In this document: positions 62,726 to 64,000 of the stretch, piece by piece
Position numbering within the stretch: the first letter of the stretch is position 1
Layout of the letters: every line of letters begins with the position of its first letter
From: an uncultured Alistipes sp.
GTDB lineage: Bacteria; Bacteroidota; Bacteroidia; Bacteroidales; Rikenellaceae
Assembly (NCBI GenBank): GCA_949286165.1
Contig: CASDZK010000062.1
Span: 1-64,000 of the forward strand
Reading direction: 5' to 3'
Length of the DNA: 64,000 bases
Notes under the pieces: model-generated
Told to the model about the DNA's origin: nothing
What the model saw: only the letters and a program-made list of their open reading frames with translations
Database searches by the model: none
Made by a program: the position numbers and the translations under genes

Positions 62726-63306
62726 TCGTCGATTAGTCGGATTGAAGCGATGATGATTTCTGCCGATTTTTCTATCCCGAAGGAACTGTCGATTGTTAGA
62801 TGATAATTGGAAGCGCGTCCCCAGCCGCCTTGGGCATAATGATCATGATAATTCGCCCTTTGCCTGTCGATCAGGCGTATCCGTTTCCGGGCTTCGTGTT
62901 CCGTACATTGTTCGTACAGCATGATTCGCCGTATTCTGTTCGTTATGGAGGCGTGGATAAACAAGTGCATGGCCTGGGGATTGTCCCGCAGGACGTAATC
63001 GGAACAGCGTCCCACGATGACGCACGGGCCTCGGCTTGCCATTTCCCGAATAACGTCGCTTTGGGCAAAAAATACCTTGTCGGCGATAGGATCCGGGCGG
63101 AATTGCAGGTAATGCCGGTACTCCAGGCCTGACGGCACTTGGTCTTCCGCCTGTTTTACGACGGTTTCCGACAATCCGGACTGTATGGCCGATAATGTCG
63201 TTACGTTTTTGTCGTAAAACGGAATCCCGAACTTTTCAGCAAGCATCTTCCCGATTTCTCTTCCGCCGGAACCGTATTCGCGGCTGATCGTGATGATTTT
63301 TTTCAT
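62716..63306 (-). CDS. Cytidylate-kinase-like protein (Cytidylate_kin2)
   Basis: 196 aa from ATG 63306 (MKKIITISREYGSGGREIG), the normal family start; a TTG at 63354 is in frame but lies in the leader hairpin. P-loop variant EYGSGGREIGKML, then FYDKNV, VIVGRCSDYVLRD, a lid Arg-rich helix (TNRIRRIMLYEQCTEHEARKRI, cut here at RIRRIML) and a C-terminal LTIDSSFG. Probably phosphorylates a nucleotide or related small molecule; true substrate unknown. Co-transcribed with the MATE gene (4-10 bp overlap), an association that is not explained by nucleotide metabolism. Confidence 0.88.
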   Translation of the reverse strand: MKKIITISREYGSGGREIGKMLAEKFGIPFYDKNVTTLSAIQSGLSETVVKQAEDQVPSGLEYRHYLQFRPDPIADKVFFAQSDVIREMASRGPCVIVGRCSDYVLRDNPQAMHLFIHASITNRIRRIMLYEQCTEHEARKRIRLIDRQRANYHDHYAQGGWGRASNYHLTIDSSFGIEKSAEIIIASIRLIDECI

Positions 63307-63317
63307 ACTTTTTTCCT

Positions 63318-63404
63318 TTATTGACAGGTTATCGAATGAAAAAATGCCGGACAAGAGAATGATTTACACCATTTCATCTTATCCAGCATTATAACTGATT
63401 CCAT
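63318..63404 (-). CDS. Candidate 28-residue leader peptide upstream of the kinase-MATE operon
   Basis: ATG at 63404 to TAA 63318-63320. The peptide runs MESVIMLDKMKWCKSF then SCPAFFHSITCQ, with three cysteines. It is preceded by GGAGGG (63417-63412) 7 nt before the ATG, an exceptionally good Shine-Dalgarno for this organism, where most genes have none. The stop is 11 nt before the kinase ATG. The whole terminator-like hairpin (63343-63390) lies inside this frame, so translation would control its folding. Confidence 0.5.
   Translation of the reverse strand: MESVIMLDKMKWCKSFSCPAFFHSITCQ
63339..63390 (-). terminator. Attenuator-like hairpin in the leader of the kinase-MATE operon
   Basis: On the reverse strand, AATGCTGGATAAGA (63390-63377) pairs with TCTTGTCCGGCATT (63356-63343): 14 bp with two G-U pairs, 20-nt loop, running straight into six T (63344-63339). 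No upstream gene ends here, so it acts within the leader. Confidence 0.75.
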
Positions 63405-63448
63405 TATAATACCCTCCGATGAGGATTTCCTTATGTCCGTTGCGGGGG

Positions 63449-63480
63449 CAAATATGGGTCTAATTTCAATACGTACCAAA
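63449..63480 (-). promoter_or_regulatory. Promoter of the kinase-MATE operon
   Basis: On the reverse strand TTTG (63480-63477), exactly 20 nt, CATATTTG (63456-63449; one mismatch to TAnnTTTG). Predicted transcript start near 63442, so the leader before the kinase ATG is about 135 nt and contains the Shine-Dalgarno, the 28-codon frame and the hairpin. Confidence 0.65.
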
Positions 63481-63603
63481 TTTTCCCGGTTTGTTTCTGT
63501 ATTTTTTGTTATTTCGGAAACGATTTATTCCGGTTCGGTTGTTTTTACAATCGCGTATCGGTAAAATGTCTTTTCTTTGTATCGTAATCAAATGCGATCG
63601 GCT

Positions 63604-64000
63604 ATGAAATTATGGTTTGATTCGATCAAAAGCAGGTTGTTATTGACCTTGATCACGTATGTCTTTTATATGTTGCTCTATTTGCTCACGGATGAGACAA
63701 TGCGGGCATTTTATATGGACAAACATCCTTTATGGGTATATATTCTCGATATTTCCGTTACATTGCTCGGTTGTTTCTTGTTCGTGCAGCTGTCGGTTTT
63801 TTATAGCCAATTCATTTTTCGACGGTTCATGTCATTCGACAAACCTTATCGAAATTTGCTCGTTTATGCTGTTTTACTGTTCATTATGAATAATTTGACG
63901 GCTTATTTTCTTTCGTTGTTTACAGGGATGTTGTTCGATGTCGAAAATCTTTCTTTCCTTCAGTTGCAACATCTTTATGTGTACAGCATTCTTACCACAT
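63604..64000 (+). CDS. Polytopic membrane protein, N-terminal part (3' end outside window)
   Basis: 132 codons are visible from ATG 63604 (an in-frame ATG at 63592 is an alternative); the frame is open to the end of the window. Sequence begins MKLWFDSIKSRLLLTL and has four hydrophobic segments (about 12-28, 43-64, 84-105, 110-onward partial) with short basic loops such as FIFRRFMSF. This resembles the membrane half of LytS/His_kinase-type sensors in Bacteroidota, but no kinase domain is in view, so the call is tentative. Divergent from the kinase-MATE operon. Confidence 0.6.
   Translation, partial: MKLWFDSIKSRLLLTLITYVFYMLLYLLTDETMRAFYMDKHPLWVYILDISVTLLGCFLFVQLSVFYSQFIFRRFMSFDKPYRNLLVYAVLLFIMNNLTAYFLSLFTGMLFDVENLSFLQLQHLYVYSILTT

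Overview
The window is one contiguous chromosomal stretch of a member of the Bacteroidales (phylum Bacteroidota). GC is near 50% by eye. Several lines support the assignment. Genes almost never have a Shine-Dalgarno sequence. Many intergenic regions carry the Bacteroidota promoter pattern TTTG - about 20 nt - TAnnTTTG. The gene families are also typical: SPFH-GYF proteins, DUF1573, DUF4251, a lamin-tail/OadG fusion, peptidase M64, GH92, and a CfxA-type beta-lactamase. The genus cannot be fixed from the sequence alone. No tRNA, rRNA or CRISPR array was seen.

Layout. 1-7.2 kb: end of chorismate synthase, a decayed IS3-family element, then a reverse-strand run for a secreted three-enzyme carbohydrate cluster (GH2, a toroid-type putative glycosidase, GH16), followed by lptB and kdsD (lipopolysaccharide export and Kdo synthesis). 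7.3-11.9 kb: recQ, rsmA, a DUF1573 protein and a glycosyltransferase. 12-16.6 kb: the methylmalonyl-CoA epimerase/sodium-pumping decarboxylase operon used in propionate metabolism, closed by a 19-bp terminator hairpin. 16.7-22 kb: a membrane-associated set made of an SPFH-GYF protein, a second GYF protein, a small membrane protein and two convergent zinc-ribbon membrane proteins. 22.3-27.8 kb: a Lrp/AsnC regulator divergent from a TolC/HlyD/ABC-2 export operon that lacks an ATPase. 27.9-29.3 kb: a probable acquired patch with a CfxA-type beta-lactamase and palindromes. 29.4-32.5 kb: a two-headed esterase and an alginate-lyase-family protein.

32.6-37.7 kb: GDP-L-fucose synthesis (gmd, fcl), a UvrD/PcrA helicase and a restriction-N-terminal-like nuclease protein that overlaps it convergently. 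37.7-46 kb: a ROK regulator, malic enzyme, GH92 mannosidase, gpmI and an M64 peptidase. 46-48 kb: small HTH protein, DUF4251 protein and era. 48-52 kb (reverse strand): thiL-thiD-DivIC/FtsB-like, then a quinone reductase and an MFS transporter. 52.3-55 kb: aroQ, pyruvate kinase and a nucleoside phosphorylase. 55.3-61 kb: a complete RND tripartite efflux operon. 61.4-63.5 kb: a cytidylate-kinase-like gene and a MATE exporter, preceded by an unusual leader. The window ends inside a polytopic membrane protein, perhaps a LytS-type sensor kinase.

The most interesting unexplained items are: (1) the leader at 63,318-63,480, where a promoter, a rare good Shine-Dalgarno, a 28-codon ORF and a strong terminator hairpin lying wholly inside that ORF precede the kinase-MATE operon; (2) the SPFH-GYF/zinc-ribbon membrane cluster, which resembles in architecture the Bacillus YdjGHI membrane-stress module; (3) a 108-nt stem-closed element at 55,193-55,300; (4) the cfxA-like patch with a perfect 14-bp-arm palindrome.
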